Shown in pieces: positions 33,428-41,097 of a stretch of 64,000 bases of DNA. The DNA is from Lentzea californiensis. GTDB taxonomy: Bacteria > Actinomycetota > Actinomycetes > Mycobacteriales > Pseudonocardiaceae. Where the stretch lies: positions 496,001-560,000 of the forward strand of contig NZ_JANBBE010000001.1 of NCBI RefSeq assembly GCF_024648825.1. The letters run 5' to 3'. Position 1 is the stretch's first letter. Every line of letters begins with the position of its first letter. The notes below the pieces were generated by a model. It was not told the DNA's origin and did not search any database. It saw only the letters and a list, made by a program, of their open reading frames with translations. A program made the position numbers and the translations under genes.

Positions 33428-36400
33428 GTGGGTAGACGAGAGCGGCCGATCGACCCCGAGGAGGGCCCGGTCCAGCGGTTCGCCTGGGAGCTCCGGCAAC
33501 TGCGGGAGAAGGCGGGCTCGCCGAACTACCGGACGCTCGCCCAACGCGCGCACTACTCCGCCACCGCGCTGTCGCAGGCCGCCGCGGGAGAGCAGCTGCC
33601 GTCGCTGGCGGTGGCGCTCGCGTACGTCCAGGCGTGCGAAGGCGATGTGGCCCACTGGGAGCAACGCTGGCGGCAGGCCGCCAAGGGGCATGACGACTCA
33701 CCGCCGTACCTCGGGCTGACGGCGTTCGGCATCGGCGACGCGGACAGGTTCTTCGGACGGGACGACCTCGCCGCGGACATCGCCGATCGCATCCGGAGGC
33801 AGCGCGTCGTCGGCGTGTTCGGGCCGTCGGGGTCGGGCAAGTCCTCGCTGGTCCACGCCGGGGTGCTGCCGGCGCTGGAGGACTGGACGGTGATCACCGC
33901 GACGCCGACGACCTGGCGCGGCGGCCAGGCCGATCTCGTGGTGGTCGACCAGTTCGAGGAGCTGTTCACCCACTTCGGCAGCGCGGTCGACCGGGAGGCG
34001 TTCGTCGCCTCGCTGCTCGACGGCGGCAACCGGGTGCTGCTGGCCGTGCGAGCGGACTTCCTCGGCCACTGCGCGACGGTGCCCGCGCTGGTGGACGCGT
34101 TGCGCGACGCCCAGGTGCTGGTCGGGCCGATGACCGACGACGAACTGCGGGCCGCCGTCGAGCTACCGGCCGTGCGCGCCGGGTTGAAGGTGCAGCCCGA
34201 CATGCTCGCGGGCGCGATGGCCGACGTGCGCGGGCAGTCGGGTGCGCTGCCGTTGCTGTCGCACGCGCTGCTGGAGACGTGGCGAAGGCGCGACCGCGGC
34301 CGGCTGACCCTCGAGGGTTACCGGGCAAGTGGCGGCGTCACCGGCGCTGTCGCCGCCACGGCCGAGAGCACTTACGCCGAGCTGTCCGTACGTGGCCGAG
34401 CCGTCGCGCGTGCTGTGCTGCTGAGGCTCGTGCAGACGCACGACGACGTGAACGACCTGCGTCGCCGGGCCCCGCTCGACGAGGTGATGGCGGCAGGCAG
34501 GCCGTCTGACACCGCACACGTCGTGAACGTCCTCGCCAACGCACGGCTGATCGTCGTCGCGGACGGCGTTGTGGAGCTTGCGCACGAAGCACTCGTGCGC
34601 GCGTGGCCGCGGTTGCGGCAGTGGATCGACGACGACCGGGAGTCGTTGCGGCTGCACCGCGACTTCACCACGGCAGCGGCGGCGTGGCAGTCGGCCGGTC
34701 GTGATCCCGGCGAGCTCTACCGGGGCGTCAGGCTCGCCGCGATGCGCGAGCTGGCCGGTCGCATCGAGTGGCCGGTGTCGTCCAACGAACTGGAGCGCGA
34801 GTTCCTGCAGGCCGCGGTGGACGAGGAGAACGCGTCCCGGCAGGCCGCGGACCGGCAGTCCCGCCGGTTGCGCACGCTGGTGAAGTCGCTGGCCGTGCTG
34901 ACCGTGGCGTGCCTGGTGGTGACGTTCGTGGCCGTCGTGCAGGGCAACGCCGCCCTGAGGGAACAGCAGATCGCCGAGTCACGCCAGATCGCCGTGCAGG
35001 CGCAGGAACTCAGCGCGTCGTGGCCGGACGCCGCCGAACGGCTCGCCGTGGACGCCTACCGCACGTCGGCGACCGCCGAGGCGCGCGGGGCGTTGCTCAG
35101 CACCGCGGCGTACAAGCCGGCGCGAACGGTGTTGAAGGACCATCGCGGGCCGGTTCGCGCGGTCGCGTTCAGCGCGGACAGCTCGTTGTTCGCCACCGCG
35201 GGCGACGACCACTCGGTGCTGCTGCGGTCGCCCTCTTCCGTTGCCGCACCGGCGGTTCTGGCGCAGCACAACGGTGCCGTGCGTGCGCTCGCGTTCATGC
35301 CCGGCGGCGCGACCCTGGTGTCCGCGGGTGACGACCGGCGAATCATCCTGTGGGACACCAGAACGCGCCTGCCGTTGCGGACCGTCTCCCTCGACGCCGG
35401 GGTACGAACGCTCGTGCTCTCAGCGGACGGTTCGACCGCCGCGGTCGCGACCGCCGACGGTCTGATCTCCTTGTGGCGCACGGACGACTGGACGCGAACA
35501 GACAGCATCCTGCACGAACTGGGCGAGGTCCACGCGTTGTCGCTGAACGGCTCCGTGCTCGCCGCAGGTGGCCAGAAGGGCACGTTGGTGGTGGAGAACG
35601 GCGTCACGCGCACGTTCACCGATCACGTCTCAGCCGTCCGCACAGTCGCGTTGAGCCCTGACGCCCGTGTGCTCGCTTCTGGCGGAGACGACCACCAGGT
35701 GGTGTTGCGGGTGCTGGCGACCGGCAAGACGTCCGGGCTGCGCAGGCACGTCGGCGGCGTGCACTCGGTGCAGTTCGACGCGACCGGCACCAAGGTCGTG
35801 TCGACCAGCGACGACGGCAGCATCCGCTGGTGGACCGTGCCCGACGGCGGGTGGCTGACCGGGTTGATCACCCGCACGCACCCGTTCTACGTGGCGGCGC
35901 TCAGCCCGGACGGCAACTGGTTCGCGGCGGGCGGCGACGAGAGCGTGAGCCTCTGGAACCTGCCGCTGCCGCCCCTGACGGGCCACACCAGCCCGCCGGA
36001 CGGCATCGCGCTCTCCCCGGACGGCGCGGTGCTGGCCACCGGCGGGCGTGACCGGATGGTCCTGCTGTGGAACCGCGAGGGCAGGCAGATCGGGCGCATC
36101 GACGTCCCGGCGCACGTCACCGCGCTGGCGTTCCGCGACGACGCCGAGATCGTGGTGGCCGACATGCGTGGCGTGCTGTCGTCGTGGCGCACTGACGGCA
36201 GCCTCGTGCGCACCTGGCAGAGCCATCGCGGTGCGATCAAGAGCCTCGTCGTGTCGGGCGACCGCGCGGTGACCGGCGGTGCGGACGCCGCGGTCGTCGT
36301 GCAGGACCTGAACTCCCCCGAACCGGGCCACGCGCTGCCCACCGGCCATTCGGGCCCTGTGAACACCGTGGCGTCGCTCGGCGACCTCGTGGTCTCGGGC

Positions 36401-36838
36401 GGAGCCGACGGCCGCGTGCTGCGGTGGTCCGGCGACCAGGTCGAGGTGGTCCGGGAGACCGGCCCCGCGGTGAAGTCGATCGCCGCCGTACCGCGCTCGG
36501 AACTGCTGGCGGTGGGCGACGCGGGTGGCGAGGTCTCCCTGTGGGACCGCAACGGCAAGGCGCGCACACTCGTCACCGGCCGAGGCGCCATCGGAGCGGT
36601 CACCGCCAGCCGCGACGGCACGACCGTGGCGGCCGCCGCGAACGACAGCCTGATCACGTTGTGGCAGGTCACCGACGGCGCGCAGGTGGCGACGCTGACT
36701 GGGCACACCGGGCCGGTCAACGCCGTGCTGTTCGACGCCGGTGGCGACCTCACGTCGTCCGGCCCCGACCCGCGGGTGATCAGGTGGGAACTCGACCCGG
36801 ACCAGGTGATCGCCCGCCTGTGCGCACCGGGCTGCTAG
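33428..36838 (+). CDS. HTH-STAND ATPase with WD40 repeats
   Basis: A 1136-residue signal-transduction ATPase. An N-terminal XRE-like helix-turn-helix (about 14-70, FAWELRQLREKAG, RAHYSATALSQAAAGEQLPS) is followed by an nSTAND1-type NTPase with Walker A GPSGSGKSS (about 132-140) and Walker B LVVVDQFEELFTHFG. Next come a helical arm, a membrane helix near residue 490 (LAVLTVACLVVTFVAVVQG) and about twelve WD40-like repeats to the end (DHRGPVRAVAFSADSSLFAT and so on). The layout resembles actinobacterial STAND sensors, with the WD40 part outside or regulating the ATPase. GTG 33428 matches the family start GRRERP. Repeats of GATCAACT/AGTTGATC just upstream are candidate operators. Confidence 0.88.
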   Translation: MGRRERPIDPEEGPVQRFAWELRQLREKAGSPNYRTLAQRAHYSATALSQAAAGEQLPSLAVALAYVQACEGDVAHWEQRWRQAAKGHDDSPPYLGLTAFGIGDADRFFGRDDLAADIADRIRRQRVVGVFGPSGSGKSSLVHAGVLPALEDWTVITATPTTWRGGQADLVVVDQFEELFTHFGSAVDREAFVASLLDGGNRVLLAVRADFLGHCATVPALVDALRDAQVLVGPMTDDELRAAVELPAVRAGLKVQPDMLAGAMADVRGQSGALPLLSHALLETWRRRDRGRLTLEGYRASGGVTGAVAATAESTYAELSVRGRAVARAVLLRLVQTHDDVNDLRRRAPLDEVMAAGRPSDTAHVVNVLANARLIVVADGVVELAHEALVRAWPRLRQWIDDDRESLRLHRDFTTAAAAWQSAGRDPGELYRGVRLAAMRELAGRIEWPVSSNELEREFLQAAVDEENASRQAADRQSRRLRTLVKSLAVLTVACLVVTFVAVVQGNAALREQQIAESRQIAVQAQELSASWPDAAERLAVDAYRTSATAEARGALLSTAAYKPARTVLKDHRGPVRAVAFSADSSLFATAGDDHSVLLRSPSSVAAPAVLAQHNGAVRALAFMPGGATLVSAGDDRRIILWDTRTRLPLRTVSLDAGVRTLVLSADGSTAAVATADGLISLWRTDDWTRTDSILHELGEVHALSLNGSVLAAGGQKGTLVVENGVTRTFTDHVSAVRTVALSPDARVLASGGDDHQVVLRVLATGKTSGLRRHVGGVHSVQFDATGTKVVSTSDDGSIRWWTVPDGGWLTGLITRTHPFYVAALSPDGNWFAAGGDESVSLWNLPLPPLTGHTSPPDGIALSPDGAVLATGGRDRMVLLWNREGRQIGRIDVPAHVTALAFRDDAEIVVADMRGVLSSWRTDGSLVRTWQSHRGAIKSLVVSGDRAVTGGADAAVVVQDLNSPEPGHALPTGHSGPVNTVASLGDLVVSGGADGRVLRWSGDQVEVVRETGPAVKSIAAVPRSELLAVGDAGGEVSLWDRNGKARTLVTGRGAIGAVTASRDGTTVAAAANDSLITLWQVTDGAQVATLTGHTGPVNAVLFDAGGDLTSSGPDPRVIRWELDPDQVIARLCAPGC

Positions 36839-37383
36839 CGAGCCAGATCCGGCAGGACCTCGGCCCCGGTGAGCTTCATCAGCACGTCACCGGGGATGAG
36901 GATCTTGCTGCCGCGGATGCCGCTGCCCACGATCAACTCGGGGGCGGCGGCCACCTCGGGCGACACGAGGATCGGCCAGTCCGCGGGCACACCGATGGGC
37001 GTGATGCCGCCGTACTCCATGCCGGTCAACGCCACGGCCTCGTCCATCGGCGCGAACGACGCCTTGCGCGCGTCGAGCCGCTTGCGGATGACCCCGTTGA
37101 CGTCCGCACGCATGGTCGCCAGCACCATGCAGGCCGCGAAACGAACCTGGTCACCCCGCTTGCCCGCGACGACCACGCAGTTCGCCGACGCTTCCAGCGG
37201 TGACCCGTAGTGGGCGCAGAACTCGGCGGTGTCGGCGAGGGTCGGGTCGATCTCGGCGACGGCGACGCGGTCAGCGCCGTCCAGGGTCTTCAGCGCGGCC
37301 GCGACCGGTTCGGGCACCAGGTCGAGGCGCGACAGCACGGGGACGGGTTCCAGCGATCCAGCGATGGTCCACACGCTGCCCAT
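36835..37383 (-). CDS. YbaK/EbsC-type aminoacyl-tRNA deacylase
   Basis: A 182-residue protein of the YbaK/ProX fold: VAVAEIDPTLADTAEFCAHYG, ASANCVVVAGKRGDQVRFAACMVLATMRADVNGVIRKRL (in part), EYGGITPIGVPADWPILVSPEV, with the Lys of VVAGKRG and the GGITP loop at the active site. Family members hydrolyse mischarged tRNA such as Cys-tRNA-Pro. The exact specificity is not clear. The stop overlaps the STAND gene by 4 bp in a convergent arrangement and a large palindrome lies upstream. Confidence 0.85.
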   Translation of the reverse strand: MGSVWTIAGSLEPVPVLSRLDLVPEPVAAALKTLDGADRVAVAEIDPTLADTAEFCAHYGSPLEASANCVVVAGKRGDQVRFAACMVLATMRADVNGVIRKRLDARKASFAPMDEAVALTGMEYGGITPIGVPADWPILVSPEVAAAPELIVGSGIRGSKILIPGDVLMKLTGAEVLPDLAR

Positions 37384-37414
37384 CCTGCCAGCCCCGTCGC
37401 CCCCGGCTTCTTAC

Positions 37415-37465
37415 GCACGCGGGGACCTTTCGTACTGCATGAGAGTACGAAAGGTCCCCGCGTGC
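37415..37465. repeat. Perfect 22-bp inverted repeat between genes
   Basis: Two perfectly complementary 22-bp arms (37415-37436 and 37444-37465) flank a 7-base loop between the YbaK and MerR starts. The arm contains GGGGACCTTTCGTACT. Because both neighbours start here it is not a terminator of either gene. The core GGGGANCTTTC is shared with the palindrome at 49477. Confidence 0.85.
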
Positions 37466-37478
37466 GATGAAAAGTCGC

Positions 37479-37501
37479 GTTGACTTTGACGTTGCGTCAA
37501 C
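37479..37501. promoter_or_regulatory. Operator/promoter dyad of the TipA-like gene
   Basis: GTTGAC and GTCAAC form an inverted repeat separated by 11 bp, 37 bp upstream of the ATG. TTGACT can act as -35. MerR regulators bind such dyads between -35 and -10 and autoactivate. Confidence 0.5.
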
Positions 37502-37538
37502 CTTTAACGTCTTGGCAGAGCGCGAAGGAGGAACCGAA

Positions 37539-38294
37539 ATGGCCTGGTCGATCGCCCAGGTGGCCCGGATGTCGAAGGTGACGTCCAGGACGCTGCGGCA
37601 CTACGACTCGATCGGGCTGCTGCCGCCGGCCTGGATCGGCGACAACGGTTACCGCTACTACGAGAAGGAACAGGTGCACCGCCTGCAGCAGATCCTGCTG
37701 CTGCGCGACCTGGGCCTGGGCCTCGACGTGGTGGCGGAGATGCTCGACGGCACGGACCAGCTGACCGTCCTGCGCAACCACCACCGGTGGCTGCGGGACG
37801 AGCAGAAGCGGCTGGACCGGCTCGCGAGCACCGTCGCGCGAACGATCGAAGAACTGGAAGGAGGGGACGAAGTGAAGATGGAAGAGCTGTTCGACGGCTT
37901 CGACGCGAAGAAGCAGGAACGGCACGAGGCCGAGCTCGCCGAGCGCTACGGCGACGGTGCGCGGGAGCACATCGCCGAGAGCCGCAAGAAGATGCAGGGC
38001 TGGACGCGCGCTGACGCGGACCAGTTCATGGCCCAGTGGCGGGAGATCGCCGAGGAACTCGGTGCGCTGTTCACCGCGGGCACGGCGATCGACGCTCCGC
38101 GGACGCAGGAGCTGGTCGACCGCCACTACCGCTGGATCTGCCTGAGCTGGACGCCCAACAGGGAGTCCTACAAGGGCCTCGGCGATCTCTACGTCGACTC
38201 GGACGAGTTCCGGGTCAACTTCGAGGTCGGTGGCGACAACATGGCCGAATGGCTGCGTGACGCCATGGCGCACTACGCCGAGACCCGCCTCTAG
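37539..38294 (+). CDS. MerR-family regulator with TipAS-like ligand domain
   Basis: A 251-residue regulator. The N-terminal MerR winged helix reads WSIAQVARMSKVTSRTLRHYDSIGLL (in part) and NGYRYYEKEQVHRLQQI. A coiled-coil dimer helix follows (LDRLASTVARTIEEL), and then a TipAS antibiotic-recognition domain (about 115-250, FDAKKQERHEAELAERYG, DRHYRWI). TipA homologues bind thiopeptides and activate their own promoter and multidrug genes. The ATG at 37539 has GGAGG at ideal spacing; the start 24 codons upstream was rejected. An internal start giving TipAS alone (ATG 37878, KMEELFDGF) is possible, as in Streptomyces. Confidence 0.88.
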   Translation: MAWSIAQVARMSKVTSRTLRHYDSIGLLPPAWIGDNGYRYYEKEQVHRLQQILLLRDLGLGLDVVAEMLDGTDQLTVLRNHHRWLRDEQKRLDRLASTVARTIEELEGGDEVKMEELFDGFDAKKQERHEAELAERYGDGAREHIAESRKKMQGWTRADADQFMAQWREIAEELGALFTAGTAIDAPRTQELVDRHYRWICLSWTPNRESYKGLGDLYVDSDEFRVNFEVGGDNMAEWLRDAMAHYAETRL

Positions 38295-38298
38295 AAGG

Positions 38299-38324
38299 TC
38301 ACCGGGAGCTGCAGATCCCGGTGA
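38299..38324. terminator. Hairpin between convergent genes
   Basis: A 9-bp stem TCACCGGGA/TCCCGGTGA with an 8-base loop, 4 bp after the TipA-like stop and touching the end of the PfpI gene. It probably terminates both. Confidence 0.6.
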
Positions 38325-38873
38325 TCACCCCAGGTCGAACGCCTTCAGTGCCTCCCGGTTGAACGCCGGCAGGTCACCGGGGTTGCGGGACGTCACGAGC
38401 GTCCAGCCGTTCATGTCGCACACCCGGACCTCCTCGTCGGCCCAGTCGCCGCCCGCGTTGCGGATGTCGGTCTGCAGGCTCGGGAACGAGGTCAGCATCT
38501 TGCCGCGCACCACGCCCGCCTCGACCAGGAGCCACGGCCCGTGGCAGATCGACGCGATCGGCTTGCCGGCGGCGACGAGGGCCTTCACCAGCTCGACGGC
38601 ATCGTTGTCCATGCGCAGGAAATCGCTGTTCGCGACGCCGCCGGGGATCACCGCACCGTCGTAGTCGTCAGCGTTGGCGTCGGCGAAGGTCGTGTCGACG
38701 GGGAACGCGTCGGCGGGCGTGAGGTGGTTGAAGCCACGCACCTCACCGAGCTTCGGCGCGAGCAGGCGCGGTACTCCGCCGGCCTTCTCGACGTGCGCCC
38801 ACGGATCGGTGAGCTCGACCTGCTCGATGCCCTCTTCGGCCACCAGGAAAGCGATCTTCTTCTGTTCAGCCAT
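38325..38873 (-). CDS. DJ-1/PfpI family protein
   Basis: A 182-residue type 1 glutamine amidotransferase-like protein: KIAFLVAEEGIEQVELTDPW, YDGAVIPGGVANSDFLRMD and the nucleophile Cys in IASICHGPWLLVEAG. VTSRNPGDLPAFNREAL completes the family pattern. Homologues act as glyoxalase III-type or protein deglycase enzymes under stress. The Glu near residue 18 expected in the active site is present in EEGIEQVEL. It forms no clear operon. Confidence 0.88.
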   Translation of the reverse strand: MAEQKKIAFLVAEEGIEQVELTDPWAHVEKAGGVPRLLAPKLGEVRGFNHLTPADAFPVDTTFADANADDYDGAVIPGGVANSDFLRMDNDAVELVKALVAAGKPIASICHGPWLLVEAGVVRGKMLTSFPSLQTDIRNAGGDWADEEVRVCDMNGWTLVTSRNPGDLPAFNREALKAFDLG

Positions 38874-38882
38874 GTACTTCGG

Positions 38883-39539
38883 CTACCCGGCGAGGAAGGA
38901 GACCAACCGGTGCCGGATCTCGGTCCGATGGGTGATCATCGGTGAGGGCGAGTCGATCAGCCACAGTTCCCCGGCCGGGAACGCCGCCGCTGTCGCCTTG
39001 GCCACGTCCTCGGGGTGCAGCGGGTCGCCGACGGCGCCGATGACCAGCACCGGAGCGGACACGGCAGCCAGCACGGAGGCGTCGGGAACGGCCACCTGGC
39101 CGGGCAACTGCCCGGCGGCGGCCTCCAGGCGGGCCAGCGCCGCCCTGCGCTCGGCGACGTAGACCGGTGGCCCGGCGGTCAGGTCGGACAGCTGCTGCAG
39201 CGTGAAGGACTCACGACGCTGGTCCAGCACCGCGGGCAGCAGCAGGGCCACGCGGGCGAAGCGGCCGGGTTCGACGGACAGCAGCCGCACCAACGCGCCG
39301 GCGCCCAGCGACACACCAACGGCCTGATCAGCGGGAACGGCGCCCAGATCGGCTGCGATCCGGCCGTAGTCCCAGTAGCCCTCCGGCGCGTCCGGGGCGT
39401 CGCCGTGCGAGGGCAGGGTCACCACGACGCGGGTGCCTGGCAGCCCGGAGGCGGGGATCCTCGCCTCGCCGGGCGTGGCGCCGAGCCCGTGGGCGACCAG
39501 GGTCACCGGTGAGCCGGAGCCGTACGAGTGGGTGATCAC
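38883..39539 (-). CDS. Alpha/beta hydrolase-like protein
   Basis: A 218-residue protein: TLVAHGLGATPGEARI for the oxyanion region, AVGVSLGAGALVRLL for the nucleophile elbow (Ser in GVSLGAG), VLVIGAVGDPLHPEDVA for the acid and a C-terminal THRTEIRHRL for the His. The substrate is unknown. The GTG at 39539 overlaps the stop of the DUF2516 gene by 4 bp; the long upstream frame is a shadow. It may therefore be expressed with the DUF2516, HbhA-like and XRE genes. Confidence 0.8.
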   Translation of the reverse strand: MITHSYGSGSPVTLVAHGLGATPGEARIPASGLPGTRVVVTLPSHGDAPDAPEGYWDYGRIAADLGAVPADQAVGVSLGAGALVRLLSVEPGRFARVALLLPAVLDQRRESFTLQQLSDLTAGPPVYVAERRAALARLEAAAGQLPGQVAVPDASVLAAVSAPVLVIGAVGDPLHPEDVAKATAAAFPAGELWLIDSPSPMITHRTEIRHRLVSFLAG

Positions 39540-39853
39540 CAACGCGGGCCGCGCTGGACCTCGATCAGCTTGGGACGCACGTCCACCATGTACACGAGCA
39601 CCGCGATGAGGCCGGCCAGCCAGAAGATCGACCCGACGCCATCGGGGTCGAACAGCAGCAACGCCGCCGTGCCACCGCCGGTGATACCCAGCCAGGCGGG
39701 CTTGGTCATGCGTTCGATCGCGTTGTACGCGTCGACGCGCTGGGTCAGCGCATGGAAGAACGCGAACAGGCCCATGATGCTGAACCCGAGGTCGAACACG
39801 AAGTACACGACGGTGTCGAGGTACCAGATGCTGAAGATCGGGATTTGGAACAC
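39536..39853 (-). CDS. DUF2516 membrane protein (Rv0476-like)
   Basis: A 105-residue protein with three hydrophobic helices: FSIWYLDTVVYFVFDLGFSI, AWLGITGGGTAALLLF and IFWLAGLIAVLVYMVDVRP, ending in a short basic tail. It matches DUF2516 (Rv0476). The function is unknown. It sits downstream of the HbhA-like gene in the same order as in mycobacteria and overlaps the hydrolase gene by 4 bp. Confidence 0.85.
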   Translation of the reverse strand: MFQIPIFSIWYLDTVVYFVFDLGFSIMGLFAFFHALTQRVDAYNAIERMTKPAWLGITGGGTAALLLFDPDGVGSIFWLAGLIAVLVYMVDVRPKLIEVQRGPRW

Positions 39854-39931
39854 GCGACCAGACTACGTGCACGTACGCCGGGAGGGGAGCAGCCCTCGCG
39901 GACCGCTCCCCTCCCGGTGGTTCTCAGCGAC

Positions 39932-40597
39932 TCACTTGGTGGTGTTCGGCGTGGTCTTCTTCGCCGCGGTGGTCGTGGTCGTGGCGCGGGTCGTCGTCGC
40001 CGGCTTGCGCGGCGCCGTGCGGTTCGCGGTCTTGCGGGTGGTACTGCGGACCTCGTGCGCGGCCTCGCCGCCGACCTCGACGATCTCCTCCGCCAGCTTC
40101 TCGGCGGCGTCCTCGACCTCGAGGGCGACCTTCTCGCCGACCGAACGGGTGCGGCGGGTCACCTTGCCGAGCACGTCGTCCGCGATCACGCGGGCGTCGG
40201 CGGCAGCGGACCCGGCGCGCTTCTGCGCGGCCTCGACGGCCTGCTCGACCTGCTCCACGGCCTGCTTGACCTGCGGCTGGGCCTTGATCTGCTCCAGCGT
40301 CTGCTCGCCCTGGTCGGCGAGGTAGGAGTACAGGTTCACCGCGGAGGCGGTGTAGGCGTCGACGAGCTTCTTCAGCTCGGCCGGCTGCAGCTTGTCGCGC
40401 AGGTCGTTCAGCTCGGTCGGGAGGTCCTTGGCCTGGGTGCGGGCCTCGTCGGCGCGCTCCTTGGCCTTGCTCAGGGCCTCGACGACCGCCTTCGCGGCGA
40501 GGTCACCGGCACCGAGCGCGGCGAGCAGCGCCTGGCGTGCGGCGTGGGCGCCCTGCTCGGCGGCCTTGCGAACGTCGTCCTGGGTGAGCTTCGGCAT
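39932..40597 (-). CDS. HbhA-like histone/heparin-binding protein
   Basis: A 221-residue, fully helical protein: a long coiled coil (about 5-160, ALSKAKERADEARTQAKDL, VKQAVEQVEQAVEAAQKRA) and a disordered basic C-terminal tail rich in Lys, Thr and Ala (NRTAPRKPATTTRATTTTT, KKTTPNTTK). The layout equals Rv0475 (HbhA), a surface adhesin in mycobacteria. In non-pathogens it is more likely to organise membranes, lipid bodies or DNA. It starts 6 bp after the XRE gene, so the two share an mRNA. Confidence 0.85.
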   Translation of the reverse strand: MPKLTQDDVRKAAEQGAHAARQALLAALGAGDLAAKAVVEALSKAKERADEARTQAKDLPTELNDLRDKLQPAELKKLVDAYTASAVNLYSYLADQGEQTLEQIKAQPQVKQAVEQVEQAVEAAQKRAGSAAADARVIADDVLGKVTRRTRSVGEKVALEVEDAAEKLAEEIVEVGGEAAHEVRSTTRKTANRTAPRKPATTTRATTTTTAAKKTTPNTTK

Positions 40598-40602
40598 GGA
40601 GA

Positions 40603-41007
40603 TCAGTCCTCCTCGTTGGTGGCGGTGTTCTCCCGCCGGAAAGATTCGTAGACGTCGAGCAGCACCTGCTTCTGCCGCTCGGTCAGATCGGTCGCGGCGA
40701 CGATGGCGTCCGCCAACGCACCACCTTCGCGCTGCTGGAGGATCCCGGCCTCGACGTAGAGCACTTCGGCCGAGATGCGCAGGCCCTTGGCGATCTGCTG
40801 AAGGATCTCCGCGCTGGGCTTGCGCAGTCCTCGCTCGATCTGGCTGAGGTATGGGTTGGAGACACCCGCCTGCTTCGCCAACTCCCGCAAGGAGATCTTG
40901 GCGGTGTTGCGCTGCTCGCGGATGTACTCACCGATGTTGCGGCCGAGGTCCGCGACTGCTTTGTCGATGGACTTGTCCACTGTTCCCGCTCCCGTTCCTC
41001 GTGCCAC
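40603..41007 (-). CDS. XRE-family regulator (Rv0474-like)
   Basis: A 134-residue regulator. The HTH (about 32-88) reads ISLRELAKQAGVSNPYLSQIERGLRKPSAEILQQIAKGL (in part), and the C-terminal half holds a helix (ATDLTERQKQVLLDVYESF). It matches Rv0474, found upstream of hbhA in mycobacteria, and probably controls this operon. The GTG at 41007 is the longest start. A GTG at 40980 (VDKSIDKA) has a better GGGAG site and may be real. Confidence 0.85.
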   Translation of the reverse strand: MARGTGAGTVDKSIDKAVADLGRNIGEYIREQRNTAKISLRELAKQAGVSNPYLSQIERGLRKPSAEILQQIAKGLRISAEVLYVEAGILQQREGGALADAIVAATDLTERQKQVLLDVYESFRRENTATNEED

Positions 41008-41082
41008 CGACCACGTTAGCGACGAGTGCTAGCAGTTGCAAGCACCCTGCAAGCAATCGCTGCGTGTGCTCCGCCACAGGGA

Positions 41083-41088
41083 TACCGT
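41083..41088 (+). promoter_or_regulatory. -10 element upstream of the PCMT-like gene
   Basis: TACCGT lies 9 bp before the ATG at 41098; transcript expected to be leaderless or nearly so. Confidence 0.35.
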
Positions 41089-41097
41089 GTGGGTGAC

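Noticed and set aside
37415-37465. Palindrome as a terminator
   Set aside because: Both flanking genes start at this gap, so no transcript of theirs ends here.
38883-39872. A 329-residue hydrolase with a long N-terminal extension
   Set aside because: The extension is a shadow of the DUF2516 gene; the GTG at 39539 overlapping that gene's stop is the better start.
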